Assembly: GCF_001636845.1 (NCBI RefSeq)
Contig: NZ_LITT01000013.1
Span: forward strand, 38,896 to 102,895
From: Clostridium ljungdahlii
GTDB taxonomy: Bacteria > Bacillota > Clostridia > Clostridiales > Clostridiaceae
Direction of reading: 5' to 3'
Length of the DNA stretch: 64,000 nt
The notes below the pieces were generated by a model. It saw only the letters and a program-made list of their open reading frames with translations. It was not told the DNA's origin and searched no databases. Position numbers and translations under genes: made by a program. Shown piece after piece: positions 55,599 to 63,883 of the stretch. Numbering within the stretch: position 1 is the first letter of the stretch; the number at the start of each line of letters is the position of its first letter.

Positions 55599-56309
55599 TT
55601 AATTATACAATATATTTTTTCTTACCCATTTTCTAAAGAATTTAAGATGTTCTTTTGTATGAAAGTAATGTTCTCCATGTTTCATTACTTGTAAGTTACA
55701 ATTAAAGTGTTTTGCAAATGCAGATACCACACCAAACTCACACAAGTTATCTTCTGAGCCGTAGAGAATTGAAGTAGTACAATTCCAAGTGAGGATAGGA
55801 TGTTCCTTTACATAGGAGTAGTAATCCCAATATAGTGTTTGTCCAATAGGCGTTGGGACCTCTTTTTCTAATTTTAATTTGTTTTCACTTATGTTAAACC
55901 ATGTCATCATATTATTTATGATGCGTTCCATATCCACCACAGGAGAGAGAAACAAACACTGTTTCAATGGCTCACGACTGTAAGCAAGTAAGCTAAAATA
56001 TGCTCCCATGCTGCAGGCAAATACACTTATATTATTTGATAGTAATTTTGCATAATCCATAATGACACTAAGGTCTTGAACACAGTTTTGAACCTTGCAG
56101 GCATAGGGCTCATTCTTGCGGTCACCATGCTCAGGTAAGTCAAAACTAAGAACTTGATAACCTTTTGCTAGAGCTTCTTCTGCAAATAGCACAATGTTAT
56201 CATCTGCCTTATTTGACATATTACCGTGAATTGCTATAAATAGTTTATCTGATTTGAGGCCCCACAAGATTGCAGGTATGTTTTTTACTTTTAAATCTTG
56301 TCTAATCAT
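55599..56309 (-). CDS. Alpha/beta hydrolase
   Basis: 236 residues. IAIHGNMSNKADDN forms the oxyanion region. Nucleophile elbow is C-S-M-G in SVFACSMGAYFSLL (about 95-108), the acid is probably the Asp in YGSEDNLCEF (about 190) and the His is in MKHGEHYFHT (about 215). The substrate is unknown. A serine esterase or peptidase-like role is plausible. AAGGAG before the ATG. Stands alone. Confidence 0.85.
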   Translation of the reverse strand: MIRQDLKVKNIPAILWGLKSDKLFIAIHGNMSNKADDNIVLFAEEALAKGYQVLSFDLPEHGDRKNEPYACKVQNCVQDLSVIMDYAKLLSNNISVFACSMGAYFSLLAYSREPLKQCLFLSPVVDMERIINNMMTWFNISENKLKLEKEVPTPIGQTLYWDYYSYVKEHPILTWNCTTSILYGSEDNLCEFGVVSAFAKHFNCNLQVMKHGEHYFHTKEHLKFFRKWVRKNILYN

Positions 56310-56534
56310 TGAAAATTCTCCTTTATATTCTTTTATTAATGAAATTATACCCTTGTCTTTTCCAATTTATCTAGTTCATAAATAATTATGTAATAAACTT
56401 GTCTATCATAATTACTTATAGTTGAATATGATTACAGGTTTTAATATAATAAGCTATATAGCATATAAGAAATAATATTATAAAATGGCAATTAGTTAAA
56501 TGGGAGATTGCCTGAAAGACTAAAGAGGCGAAGG

Positions 56535-58313
56535 ATGAAAACAAAAAAATTTGTTAAAAAAAATAAATTTATATTTGCTGGAATACTATTGGTTATTGTA
56601 TTTTTGGCGCTACTTGGAAGATTAGGATATTTAATGGTAGCAAAGGGTTCTGAATATAAATCAATGGCTATAGAGCAACAAACAACTACAATACCAATTA
56701 GTGCTAAAAGAGGAGAAATTTTAGATAGAAATTCTAATGAGTTAGCAGTAAATGAAAGTATTTATAGAGTTGACTTGGATTTAAAAACATTAAGGCAAAC
56801 TTTAAATGAGAGAAAAATGTCTTTTTCTCAATTAGCCAATAAATTGTCTCCTATACTTAATATGAAATCTGAAGACATTTTAAAAGTATTAGGTACAACA
56901 CTGCCGAATGGATTACCTGCTAATTCGGCTTTATTGAAAAGGCAGATTGAGAAACCTGTAATGACCCAGGTTAAAGCGTTAAATATTAAAGGAATTATTA
57001 TTTCACCAGATACTAAAAGGTATTATGTAAATGGAAATTTTATGACAAGCATTTTAGGATTGGTAAATCCTGAGGGTAATGGAATTTCTGGGGCAGAACT
57101 AAGCTATGATAAAGAACTTTCAGGTATGCCTGGCAGTATGACTTATGAAAAAGATGCAAAAAATAATCAATTACCTTATGAATCTGAAAAATATACCCCG
57201 CCAGTAGATGGTAAAAATGTTATTTTAACAATAGATTCAGTTATTCAACAATATGCTGAACAAGCGGCTCAAAAAGCTTTAGAAGATAATAATGCAAAAG
57301 CAGTTAATATTATAGTTATGAACCCTCAAAATGGAGAAATATTAGCAATGGCAAATAAACCTAGTGTGGATCTTAACAATGCATCAAGTATAGCCAAAAA
57401 TTCTAAAGATGCTGAAATGCTTTGGAAAAATCCTTCTATCCAAGACAATTTTGAGCCAGGGTCTATATTTAAAGTTATTACCGCAGCAAGTGCTCTAGAA
57501 AACAATATTGGATTAAATGACACATATATATGTGATGGCAGCATAACAATTGATAAAAGTCCTATTCACTGCTGGAATTTGAATGGGCATGGCAGCGAAA
57601 GCTTTGTGGATATAATAAAAAATTCATGTAATGTAGGGTTTGCAGAGTTAGGAAATAAACTAGGTAAAGACAAGCTTGTTGCTACTGCAAAAAAAATGGG
57701 GTTTGGTCAAAAAACAGGGATAGACTTGCCTGGAGAATCAGCAGGTACTTTGAGAAGTCCTGATCAAATTAATAGATTTGATTTATCTGAGCTTGCTTTT
57801 GGACAAGGCGTTGCAGTCAATCAAGTTCAATACATGGCTGCTTTTAATGCAATAGCAAATGGAGGAACATGGATAAGACCGCATGTCATGAAAAATATTA
57901 CACATATTGATGATACAAATAATGAAGTTGTAGATAAAAAATATAATAATTATGGTAAAAAAACTGTGTATAATGCTGAACTAGCATCTGAGCTAAGAGT
58001 GGATTTAACTAAAGTAGTTACTTCAGGGGTAGGACAAAATGCCTTTTTACAGGGATTAGATATTGCAGGTAAAACTGGTACGGCTCAGATAGCTGATCCT
58101 AAAACAGGAGGTTATGCAGTTGGAAAATACATGTCTTCCTTTGCTGGTATGGCTCCTGAGGAGAATCCTAAAATAACCTTGCTTGTAAGTGTGGATGAAC
58201 CTAGTGGTTCTAATTATTATGCTTCAGATGTTTCAGCACCTGTGGCAAAAACCTTGTTTCAGGAGATATTCAATTATATTGGTATTAAAGGTGAGAAAAG
58301 TGTGTTAAATTAA
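56535..58313 (+). CDS. Class B penicillin-binding protein (PBP2/FtsI/SpoVD type)
   Basis: About 592 residues. N-terminal cytoplasmic tail and one membrane helix (about 12-33), dimerisation domain beginning ISAKRGEILDRNSNELAVN, then the transpeptidase domain with S-x-x-K in PGSIFKVITA, S-x-N in NSCNVGFAEL and K-T-G in IAGKTGTAQ. It crosslinks peptidoglycan. No PASTA domains follow. The ATG at 56535 lies after GAGGCGAAGG. The TTG at 56508 has poor spacing to GGGAG. Division or sporulation specificity cannot be told. Confidence 0.92.
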   Translation: MKTKKFVKKNKFIFAGILLVIVFLALLGRLGYLMVAKGSEYKSMAIEQQTTTIPISAKRGEILDRNSNELAVNESIYRVDLDLKTLRQTLNERKMSFSQLANKLSPILNMKSEDILKVLGTTLPNGLPANSALLKRQIEKPVMTQVKALNIKGIIISPDTKRYYVNGNFMTSILGLVNPEGNGISGAELSYDKELSGMPGSMTYEKDAKNNQLPYESEKYTPPVDGKNVILTIDSVIQQYAEQAAQKALEDNNAKAVNIIVMNPQNGEILAMANKPSVDLNNASSIAKNSKDAEMLWKNPSIQDNFEPGSIFKVITAASALENNIGLNDTYICDGSITIDKSPIHCWNLNGHGSESFVDIIKNSCNVGFAELGNKLGKDKLVATAKKMGFGQKTGIDLPGESAGTLRSPDQINRFDLSELAFGQGVAVNQVQYMAAFNAIANGGTWIRPHVMKNITHIDDTNNEVVDKKYNNYGKKTVYNAELASELRVDLTKVVTSGVGQNAFLQGLDIAGKTGTAQIADPKTGGYAVGKYMSSFAGMAPEENPKITLLVSVDEPSGSNYYASDVSAPVAKTLFQEIFNYIGIKGEKSVLN

Positions 58314-58355
58314 TACCTCAACTTTCGCACATATAAAATCTTGACTTAATATAAA

Positions 58356-58382
58356 AACTTGCGAAGCAAAGCTTCGCAAGTT
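58356..58382. terminator. Hairpin between convergent PBP and cyclodeaminase genes
   Basis: AACTTGCGAAGC / GCTTCGCAAGTT, 12-bp perfect arms with a 3-nt loop. Confidence 0.75.
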
Positions 58383-58406
58383 AATACATAATAAATATGT
58401 TATTTA

Positions 58407-58991
58407 TTACATTTCTAAGTCTGCCTCTAAGTCATCAATTTTTTTTGAAATATAGGTTTGAAAATCCTGATCATGGACAAAGACAAGGTTTGATTTTATA
58501 AGAAAAATCGATGAACGGACTGCAGATTCTGCTAGAATATAAGCTTGCTTTACATCTGATGCTGATGTTTTACATCCATGTTTATTAACAAATCTTATAG
58601 CATAAATTAACTCTACAATATTATTGGCCATACTTAGAGGTATCTCTATAGCTGTTTTAAAACTATTTTGCAATTCTTTTTGTTGAATTTCTTTTTCAGC
58701 TTCTGTATTTAACTGCATTAAATATAAATCTATTACTTTTTTAAAGGCTTTTGTATCTTTATCAATATCATTAAGAAAAATCTCCCTATAGGAAGAACAT
58801 TCCTCAGCTATTTCTTTCATTTTAGCTGAAATATCACGATATTTAGGTTTTTTTGAGGTAAGGTTAGCAGCCATTTCAGTTAATGCTGCAGCAGAAGCTG
58901 CGCTTAAGGCGGCTATGCTTCCTGCAGCTGGAGTTAATGGTTTAGAAGCTATATTTTCTAAGAAAGAATTGATTGGTTTATCACTTAGCAT
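58407..58991 (-). CDS. Cyclodeaminase/cyclohydrolase family protein (FTCD-C-like)
   Basis: 194 residues, all-helical. It has the family start FLENIASKPLTPAAGSIAAL, with the Gly-Ser substrate loop, then DIDKDTKAFKKVID. Members include formiminotetrahydrofolate cyclodeaminase and the methenyl-THF cyclohydrolase FchA of acetogens. This copy could serve one-carbon folate metabolism, but it is not beside other folate genes. AGGTGATTAA precedes the ATG. Confidence 0.85.
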   Translation of the reverse strand: MLSDKPINSFLENIASKPLTPAAGSIAALSAASAAALTEMAANLTSKKPKYRDISAKMKEIAEECSSYREIFLNDIDKDTKAFKKVIDLYLMQLNTEAEKEIQQKELQNSFKTAIEIPLSMANNIVELIYAIRFVNKHGCKTSASDVKQAYILAESAVRSSIFLIKSNLVFVHDQDFQTYISKKIDDLEADLEM

Positions 58992-59067
58992 TTAATCACC
59001 TACCTATAAACTAATATTAAGAAGTAAAATATTGTATTTTATCCCAGAACTACCATCTGTAATACTT

Positions 59068-59112
59068 CCATCATCTTAAGCAAACTCTACCTGAGTCTAA
59101 GAATCACTTGAT
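59068..59112 (-). repeat. Interspersed repeat C, copy 2
   Basis: Reverse complement reads ATCAAGTGATTCTTAGACTC then GTAGAGTTTGCTTA, matching 4367-4411. Confidence 0.55.
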
Positions 59113-59167
59113 GAAATTAGTATGCCCATGGATATAAAGTCTAAACGAAATTAAAAATGTAATAGAT

Positions 59168-59213
59168 AAACAGAGTTCTTGGCATCAGATGGAGTTCTGA
59201 CTCCACCTGATGC
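59168..59213. repeat. Shared fragment plus hairpin
   Basis: AAACAGAGTTCTTGGCATCA also stands at 20747. It continues into the hairpin GCATCAG-A-TGGAGT / ACTCCA-C-CTGATGC (59182-59213). Confidence 0.6.
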
Positions 59214-59273
59214 TTATTAACAGGATTCTTAGTGCTTCAGCACTTAGAAGGCGTTATCCTTTAGGAAAAATCG

Positions 59274-59398
59274 TTATCCAGGGACGTAGCTGCTCTTTAC
59301 TCCCGCTTGGAGAAAAGCAGATATCCCAAATCTTTGATTTGGTGATAGTCGCTTTCGCTGTGTGCGTGGGAGTATTAGAGCAGGTAGTCATCGGATAA
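59274..59398 (+). repeat. Structured repeat family B, copy B2
   Basis: Ends TTATCC / GGATAA. Outer stem GCTCT..ACTCCC pairs with GGGAGT..AGAGC. The conserved core (59312-59356) is GAAAAGCAGATATC, CCAAATC-TTT-GATTTGG, TGATAGTCGCTTTC, a nested three-stem hairpin. The frame open across it is spurious. Confidence 0.75.
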
Positions 59399-59409
59399 AT
59401 TTAATTTTA

Positions 59410-60351
59410 CTAATTTTCTAAAATAGTCTGTTCTCTGAATAGGCTTAAAACTGCTGCATCATAGTCGTATAATCTTTCTGATTTCTTAATTTTTTTTGCA
59501 TATTTTGCGTTATTAGAAAACATCTGAATCATATAGGACCATAATTCTTTCATTCTAAACAAGACATTCCTATCTCCAAAAAGTACTTTCTTATAATCTT
59601 CATAAATCTTGTCATGAAAATCTTTTAGTAATTTTTTATCTAGTTTAGTATTATTTTTAATATCATTAATCAATCCGGGATTGGCTAATAATCCACGGCC
59701 AATCATTAAAATTTCTACGCTGTTGAAATCAGTCGAAAAATTCTTGTAATCTTTGACTGTAAAAATGTCACCATTATAGCAAACAGGATTTTTACTTAAA
59801 GCTAGGGCGTCCTTAAAAATTTTTAGATTAGGCTTATTTTTATAAAAATCTTTTTGAATCCTAGGATGAATAATAAGTTCTTCTATAGGATATTTGTTAA
59901 ATATTTCAATTAAATTATAAAATTCTTCTGGCTGGTCTTTTCCTATTCTAGTTTTTACTGAGATTTTTGTTGCAGCCTCTGAAAAAATTTCCTCTAAAAA
60001 TGCATCAAGCTCTTTTGTTTTTGAAAGGAATCCAGATCCTCTATTTTTTGAAACTACAGTTCCAGAAGGGCATCCTAAATTCAAATTGACCTCAGTATAT
60101 CCCATTTGCTTTATTTTCTTTGAAGTATGTATAAAGTCTTTTGCATTATTTGTTAGTAATTGTGGAATCAAAACTATACCTTGGTTGTTTTCAGGTAAAA
60201 TATCATTTAATTCCTTTGTTTTAAACTTATCACTTTGATTTGCAACAATAAAAGGTGAAAAGTATTTATCTATTTTATTAAAGAAGGCATTATGGGCATT
60301 TCTATAAATGTACCCAGTCAAACCTTCCATAGGTGCGAAATAAAAATTCAT
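59410..60351 (-). CDS. dus: tRNA-dihydrouridine synthase
   Basis: About 313 residues, FMN TIM barrel. MNFYFAPMEGLTGYIYRNAH starts the barrel. The catalytic Cys is in EVNLNLGCPSGTVVSKNRGS, then SVKTRIG, ELIIHPR and the FMN phosphate site in MIGRGLLANPGL. It reduces uridines in tRNA D-loops. The ATG at 60351 is preferred (AAAGGAG 11 nt upstream). The in-frame TTG at 60375 has no ribosome site. Which uridine is modified is not clear. Confidence 0.93.
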   Translation of the reverse strand: MNFYFAPMEGLTGYIYRNAHNAFFNKIDKYFSPFIVANQSDKFKTKELNDILPENNQGIVLIPQLLTNNAKDFIHTSKKIKQMGYTEVNLNLGCPSGTVVSKNRGSGFLSKTKELDAFLEEIFSEAATKISVKTRIGKDQPEEFYNLIEIFNKYPIEELIIHPRIQKDFYKNKPNLKIFKDALALSKNPVCYNGDIFTVKDYKNFSTDFNSVEILMIGRGLLANPGLINDIKNNTKLDKKLLKDFHDKIYEDYKKVLFGDRNVLFRMKELWSYMIQMFSNNAKYAKKIKKSERLYDYDAAVLSLFREQTILEN

Positions 60352-60536
60352 ATGTTTAAAAGCTCCTTTATTCAAGTAGTATTATTACCACATTCATATG
60401 CTCATAACAAATATTATACTTTATTGTCACTTATTATTTCAAATCTAGTTTCCTACATCTGCTGAAACAGCTATTAAGCTAAATCTCCAATAAGGAACTG
60501 GCTCAACTAAAATTGGGATACATAGATAGAATACTA

Positions 60537-60565
60537 TGTGGATAATGTGGATAATCTGTGGATAA
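60537..60565 (-). promoter_or_regulatory. Cluster of three DnaA boxes
   Basis: TGTGGATAA (reverse complement TTATCCACA, the consensus DnaA box) occurs at 60537-60545, 60546-60554 and 60557-60565, same orientation, 0 and 2 bp apart. No dnaA, dnaN or AT-rich unwinding element is next to it, so it is not an obvious origin. Confidence 0.7.
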
Positions 60566-60669
60566 CTTGTGAATTAATAAACTTATTTATTTGGTACATA
60601 ATCGTAAATGGTATACTAAGACATTATCACAAATCAATCATATCAATCATACATAATTTGTATATATTG

Positions 60670-60697
60670 TTGACAGTATGAAAAAATATGATATACT
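60670..60697 (+). promoter_or_regulatory. Promoter of padR gene
   Basis: TTGACA (60670-60675), 16 bp, TATACT (60692-60697), directly followed by the operator-like dyad at 60698. Confidence 0.8.
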
Positions 60698-60717
60698 TAT
60701 AGTCAGTGCTGAGTATA
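60698..60717. promoter_or_regulatory. PadR operator-like dyad 1
   Basis: TATAGTCAGTGCTGAGTATA, a near-palindrome over the expected start of transcription. Recurs with one change at 61281. Confidence 0.75.
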
Positions 60718-60729
60718 AGGAGATTACAA

Positions 60730-61260
60730 ATGAAAATACAATTATATATTCTAGGACTTCTGATGAGATATGGTCCTCAACATGGGTATAGTATAAAACA
60801 AATAGTATCAGATGACATAGCAGCCTTTGCTAAAATCAAACTTCCTATAATTTATTATCATTTGGATAAACTTGCTGAAAAAGGTTATATAAATTCTGTT
60901 ATCAAAAAAGATGGCAATAGGCCTGAAAAAATAGTATATTCTATTACTGATTCAGGAGTTGCTTATTTTAATTCTCTGCTTAATAAAATTTTAGCTGAAA
61001 ATTATAGTGTAGAATTTGATTTTGATGGAGTATTATATTTTTCTGATTTTGCTGATAAGGATGCTGTTATTAAAAATTTAAATAGACAAAAAGAATATAT
61101 AGAAAATAAGCTGAAAGAATTAGCTAGAACTAAAGATAATACAGTAAGTAAATTGCTACCTGATTGCAGAATTTACTGTATTAGTATATTTAATCATCAT
61201 ATATATCATTTTGAAACTGAATTAAAATGGATAAATGAAACATTGAAGGAACTCTCTTAA
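60730..61260 (+). CDS. PadR family regulator with long C-terminal domain
   Basis: 176 residues. N-terminal winged HTH: LYILGLLMRYGPQHGYSIKQ, then PIIYYHLDKLAEKGYINSV. A C-terminal helical dimer domain (about 95-175) marks the longer PadR subclass. The ATG at 60730 has AAGGAG 8 nt before it. The longer frame from 60706 crosses the operator. It probably represses itself and the DUF2889 gene through twin dyads. Confidence 0.9.
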   Translation: MKIQLYILGLLMRYGPQHGYSIKQIVSDDIAAFAKIKLPIIYYHLDKLAEKGYINSVIKKDGNRPEKIVYSITDSGVAYFNSLLNKILAENYSVEFDFDGVLYFSDFADKDAVIKNLNRQKEYIENKLKELARTKDNTVSKLLPDCRIYCISIFNHHIYHFETELKWINETLKELS

Positions 61261-61280
61261 GAGTTCCAAAAAAATGCCAT

Positions 61281-61300
61281 TATAGTCAGTACTGAGTATA
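61281..61300. promoter_or_regulatory. PadR operator-like dyad 2
   Basis: TATAGTCAGTACTGAGTATA, palindromic except one G/G pair, 18 bp before the DUF2889 start and 21 bp after padR. Confidence 0.75.
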
Positions 61301-61317
61301 ATTACGGAGGTATATTT

Positions 61318-61773
61318 ATGGAAAAGAGTCTTTATTCAAGAAATTTTGAAGTTAACTATTATGAAGTGAAGGATAATATTTGGAGAGCTATCTCACATTT
61401 AACGGATCATCAACATGATATTCAAGTAATAGTAGATGTATCTGTACCAGATATGATTATATTAGATGCCAGGGTAGAATTACTGCGTTATCCAATTAAA
61501 GATTGTATTTTAATTAAAGATAAAATGAAAGAATTAATAGGTGTTAATGTTATTTCAGAATTTCGCTCTAAATGTGATGAATTGTTTTCTAGTGAAATGG
61601 GATGTGGTAATGTTAGAATCCTTCTTGGAACTTCTGTACCTGGGATAATCTATAACTATTTTCCACATCAAATTAAAATAGAAAATATGACAGAAAAGCA
61701 ATGGTGGGATTTTTGCAAAGAAAAACTTCCTAGGGCATGTATAGCTCACACAATAATGAGTAATAATGCCTAA
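61318..61773 (+). CDS. DUF2889-like protein
   Basis: 151 residues. Pattern YSRNFEVNYYEVKDNIWRAI, HDIQVIVDVSVPDMIILDAR and LRYPIKDC..IKDKMKELIG resembles DUF2889, a short domain of unknown role. C-terminal CGNVRILLGTSVPGIIYNY and a Trp pair are visible. No catalytic motif known. GGAGG precedes the ATG. Controlled by the adjacent PadR to judge from the shared dyad. Confidence 0.65.
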   Translation: MEKSLYSRNFEVNYYEVKDNIWRAISHLTDHQHDIQVIVDVSVPDMIILDARVELLRYPIKDCILIKDKMKELIGVNVISEFRSKCDELFSSEMGCGNVRILLGTSVPGIIYNYFPHQIKIENMTEKQWWDFCKEKLPRACIAHTIMSNNA

Positions 61774-61868
61774 ATACTAAGCAAGAAAATCTAATTCATA
61801 CAAACAAGAGCAAAAATGATGGTATTAAATTATTAGATAATTATTTGTATAGGAGAGGAGTAAAACTA

Positions 61869-61973
61869 TGGCTTATAAAGAGAGCTTTTACTGAAAATTA
61901 TGAGAGCACCGTTCCAAGTGAATATACGAAAGATGGAAATGCACATTGTTATTTATATATTGCCATTCAGTAG
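61869..61973 (+). pseudogene. Short frameshifted gene remnant
   Basis: GGAGAGGAG then ATG opens MAYKESF, stops, and continues in another frame as FTENYESTVPSEYTKDGNAH and a stop. A ribosome site with a broken frame indicates a decayed small gene. Family unknown. The rest of 61774-62116 holds a hairpin and nothing else. Confidence 0.35.
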
Positions 61974-61988
61974 GTTGATATTATGAAA

Positions 61989-62018
61989 AAACCGTACAGG
62001 ATTTGTCCAGTACGGTTA
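61989..62018. terminator. Hairpin with GGATTTGTCC loop
   Basis: AAACCGTAC, loop AGGATTTGTCCA, GTACGGTT. Shares the ACCGT..GGATTTGTCC..TAC layout with 54019-54042. Confidence 0.6.
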
Positions 62019-62116
62019 CGTGTTTATTGATTTTATGGGAGAGTGTGAAGTATAATAAATAATTTTTTATGAGTTAAATATTTTTAGATAGAGATTCGTC
62101 ATTCATATAAAAAATA

Positions 62117-62965
62117 CTATTCTTTCTTGTCTTTAGAGCCAAAGTAAGTTAGGACTAAAAAAAGAATATAACCAAATATAACTGATGCAACTGCTGCAAT
62201 TTTTCCATTACCACTTGACATCCAATTTTTTGTTAATGGTATTCTTAACGTAATCCCAATAGAACAAAGAATAAATATAGGTGGTAGAAAGGGCCACCAT
62301 ATACGACGTTCCTGTTTGTCGCAGTTAAATATAAAGAAAGCGGCACCAATAAATAGTATAGATATAATAAAAATTCCCAACAAATTTGACAAATGTATAG
62401 TTATCAGAGGAGGAGTAAATAATCCAATCAATACAAACAAAGCAATTATCAAAAAAGCAAGGAACCATATAGACAAAAAAGTGGCAACCTTTCCTTTAAT
62501 GATTTTTGTATAAATACTTTTGTGCAGTATAAAAACTACAATTTCTACAACTAAGAAGCTTAATAAACCATTTATGATTAGTATAAGGATATTTATTCCT
62601 TTGTCTGGAGCAGTTAATGCACTCAGCAGTTCAAAGAAAGAGCTGATGCCAAAGACAAGACCAGTTAATTTAAATATCTCTTTTTTGCTGGATTTACCAA
62701 GGTTGTGAATCAATTCGTCCGCTGCCAGCTGTTGGTCTTTCCCAAAGAATTTTTCGGCAGATTGATTATCTTCCTGGGCGGAAATTATATCCTGTAAAAT
62801 CTGCATCAATAAGTTCTCTACCTCATGATCATCATAAAATAATCCAGCAGTACGAATGTATATCAACAGCTGTTCATAATACTCTCTATTTTCATCTGTT
62901 AATTTTTTGCGCAATTCATTATTTCTTTCAATAATTTCTTTTACAGAATTGTCTTTTCTATTCAT
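62117..62965 (-). CDS. PadR-linked membrane protein (HAAS/DUF1129-like)
   Basis: 282 residues. A soluble helical N-terminus (1-90) has KLTDENREYYEQLLIYIRTA and DDHEVENLLMQILQDIISAQ, the style of the HAAS/DUF1700/DUF1129 domains that accompany PadR regulators. Six membrane helices follow (about 98-275). Overlaps the padR gene by 8 nt, so the two are translationally coupled. Function unknown. Confidence 0.75.
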   Translation of the reverse strand: MNRKDNSVKEIIERNNELRKKLTDENREYYEQLLIYIRTAGLFYDDHEVENLLMQILQDIISAQEDNQSAEKFFGKDQQLAADELIHNLGKSSKKEIFKLTGLVFGISSFFELLSALTAPDKGINILILIINGLLSFLVVEIVVFILHKSIYTKIIKGKVATFLSIWFLAFLIIALFVLIGLFTPPLITIHLSNLLGIFIISILFIGAAFFIFNCDKQERRIWWPFLPPIFILCSIGITLRIPLTKNWMSSGNGKIAAVASVIFGYILFLVLTYFGSKDKKE

Positions 62966-63296
62966 ATAATTTTTCTCCTTTCAAGCATATTAAATTGTCA
63001 ACCTTGGACTCTAAATTCTTCCACTGTTCAACAAAATCCTTACAATGAGCTTTTCCCTCTGTAGTTATGCAATAGTATTTTCTATCAGGTCCTTCTGGTG
63101 AAGGCTTTATTGTACTTGAAAGACAGCCTTGCTTTTCTAATTTTTGAAGCAGGGGATATACAGTACCCGCAACAATTTCTTTAAACCCATATTTTTTTAA
63201 CATTTGAATCATTTCATATCCATACACTTCGTTTTCTAAAACAACTAGAAGTACACATCCTTCCAGTACACCTTTCAAAAGTTGAGTCTGCTTCAA
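62958..63296 (-). CDS. PadR family regulator (short subclass)
   Basis: 112 residues. QLLKGVLEGCVLLVVLENEV, YGYEMIQMLKKYGFKEIVAG, TVYPLLQKLEKQGCLSSTIK, then a wing ending GPDRKYYCITTEGK. TTG start 8 nt after AAGGAG. It probably controls itself and the membrane gene from the promoter at 63348-63376. Confidence 0.92.
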   Translation of the reverse strand: MKQTQLLKGVLEGCVLLVVLENEVYGYEMIQMLKKYGFKEIVAGTVYPLLQKLEKQGCLSSTIKPSPEGPDRKYYCITTEGKAHCKDFVEQWKNLESKVDNLICLKGEKLYE

Positions 63297-63347
63297 ATTA
63301 TCACTCCTTGCTTCGACTATTATGTATTACATATTAGTGTTGTTATT

Positions 63348-63376
63348 ATTATATGATAGTTTAACTATTATGTAAA
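63348..63376 (-). promoter_or_regulatory. Promoter of padR-membrane gene pair with spacer dyad
   Basis: Minus strand: TTTACA (63376-63371), 17 bp, TATAAT (63353-63348). The spacer holds the palindrome ATAGTTTAACTAT (63356-63368), a likely PadR operator. Confidence 0.8.
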
Positions 63377-63570
63377 GCATAATAGCTGAAAAATATATTA
63401 CTATAGTTATAATTAATATGTCGTCCTGTATATTAAAATTAAGAACTTCTCTTACGAAAACCATAATAATTAATAACGCCTTTAATATATTAAAGCAATC
63501 ATACATACAACAGAAAAAGATCAGATAGGAATTTTTACAAATAGATATCTCTTATATAAATGAATCTTAT

Positions 63571-63651
63571 TTAGTGGGAAAAGCAGATATCCCAAATCTT
63601 TGATTTGGTGATAGTCGCTTTCTCTTTAGAGTTTTGTTTCTCCCACTAAGT
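63571..63651 (+). repeat. Family B core hairpin, displaced (copy B3a)
   Basis: The 45-nt core (63578-63622) is identical to B2 in the GAAAAGCAGATATCCC / CAAATCTTTGATTTGG / TGATAGTCGCTTTC parts. Here it is enclosed by its own stem TTAGTGGGA / TCCCACTAA instead of the family's outer stem. Confidence 0.7.
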
Positions 63652-63660
63652 TTAGATGAA

Positions 63661-63737
63661 TTATCTAGGGGCATAGCTACTGTAACACTCCCACTTTGAT
63701 AGAAGTGGGAGTGTTACAGTAGGTAGCCATCAGATAA
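63661..63737 (+). repeat. Family B outer stem without core (copy B3b)
   Basis: Ends TTATCT / AGATAA, a covarying version of TTATCC / GGATAA. Inside is a perfect 20-bp stem (63677-63696 with 63703-63722) closed by a 6-nt TGATAG loop. Confidence 0.7.
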
Positions 63738-63883
63738 AAAATAATGGTTCAACCACTACTTTTGTGAATAATTAAAAATACCATTAATTGCATTACCAAT
63801 GTACTGGCAAAAAAATTGAAAAGCATCCGATATCTCCTTTATGATTATCTTGCAGAAAAAATCAAAATAAGGGGTGATTATCG

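Noticed and set aside
59210..59398. Plus-strand ORF of 62 codons
   Set aside because: It lies wholly in the repeat C / hairpin / family B mosaic. The homologous copies do not keep the frame.
60537..60565. Replication origin
   Set aside because: Three DnaA boxes exist, but there is no dnaA/dnaN neighbourhood and no clear unwinding region. It is kept only as a DnaA-binding cluster.
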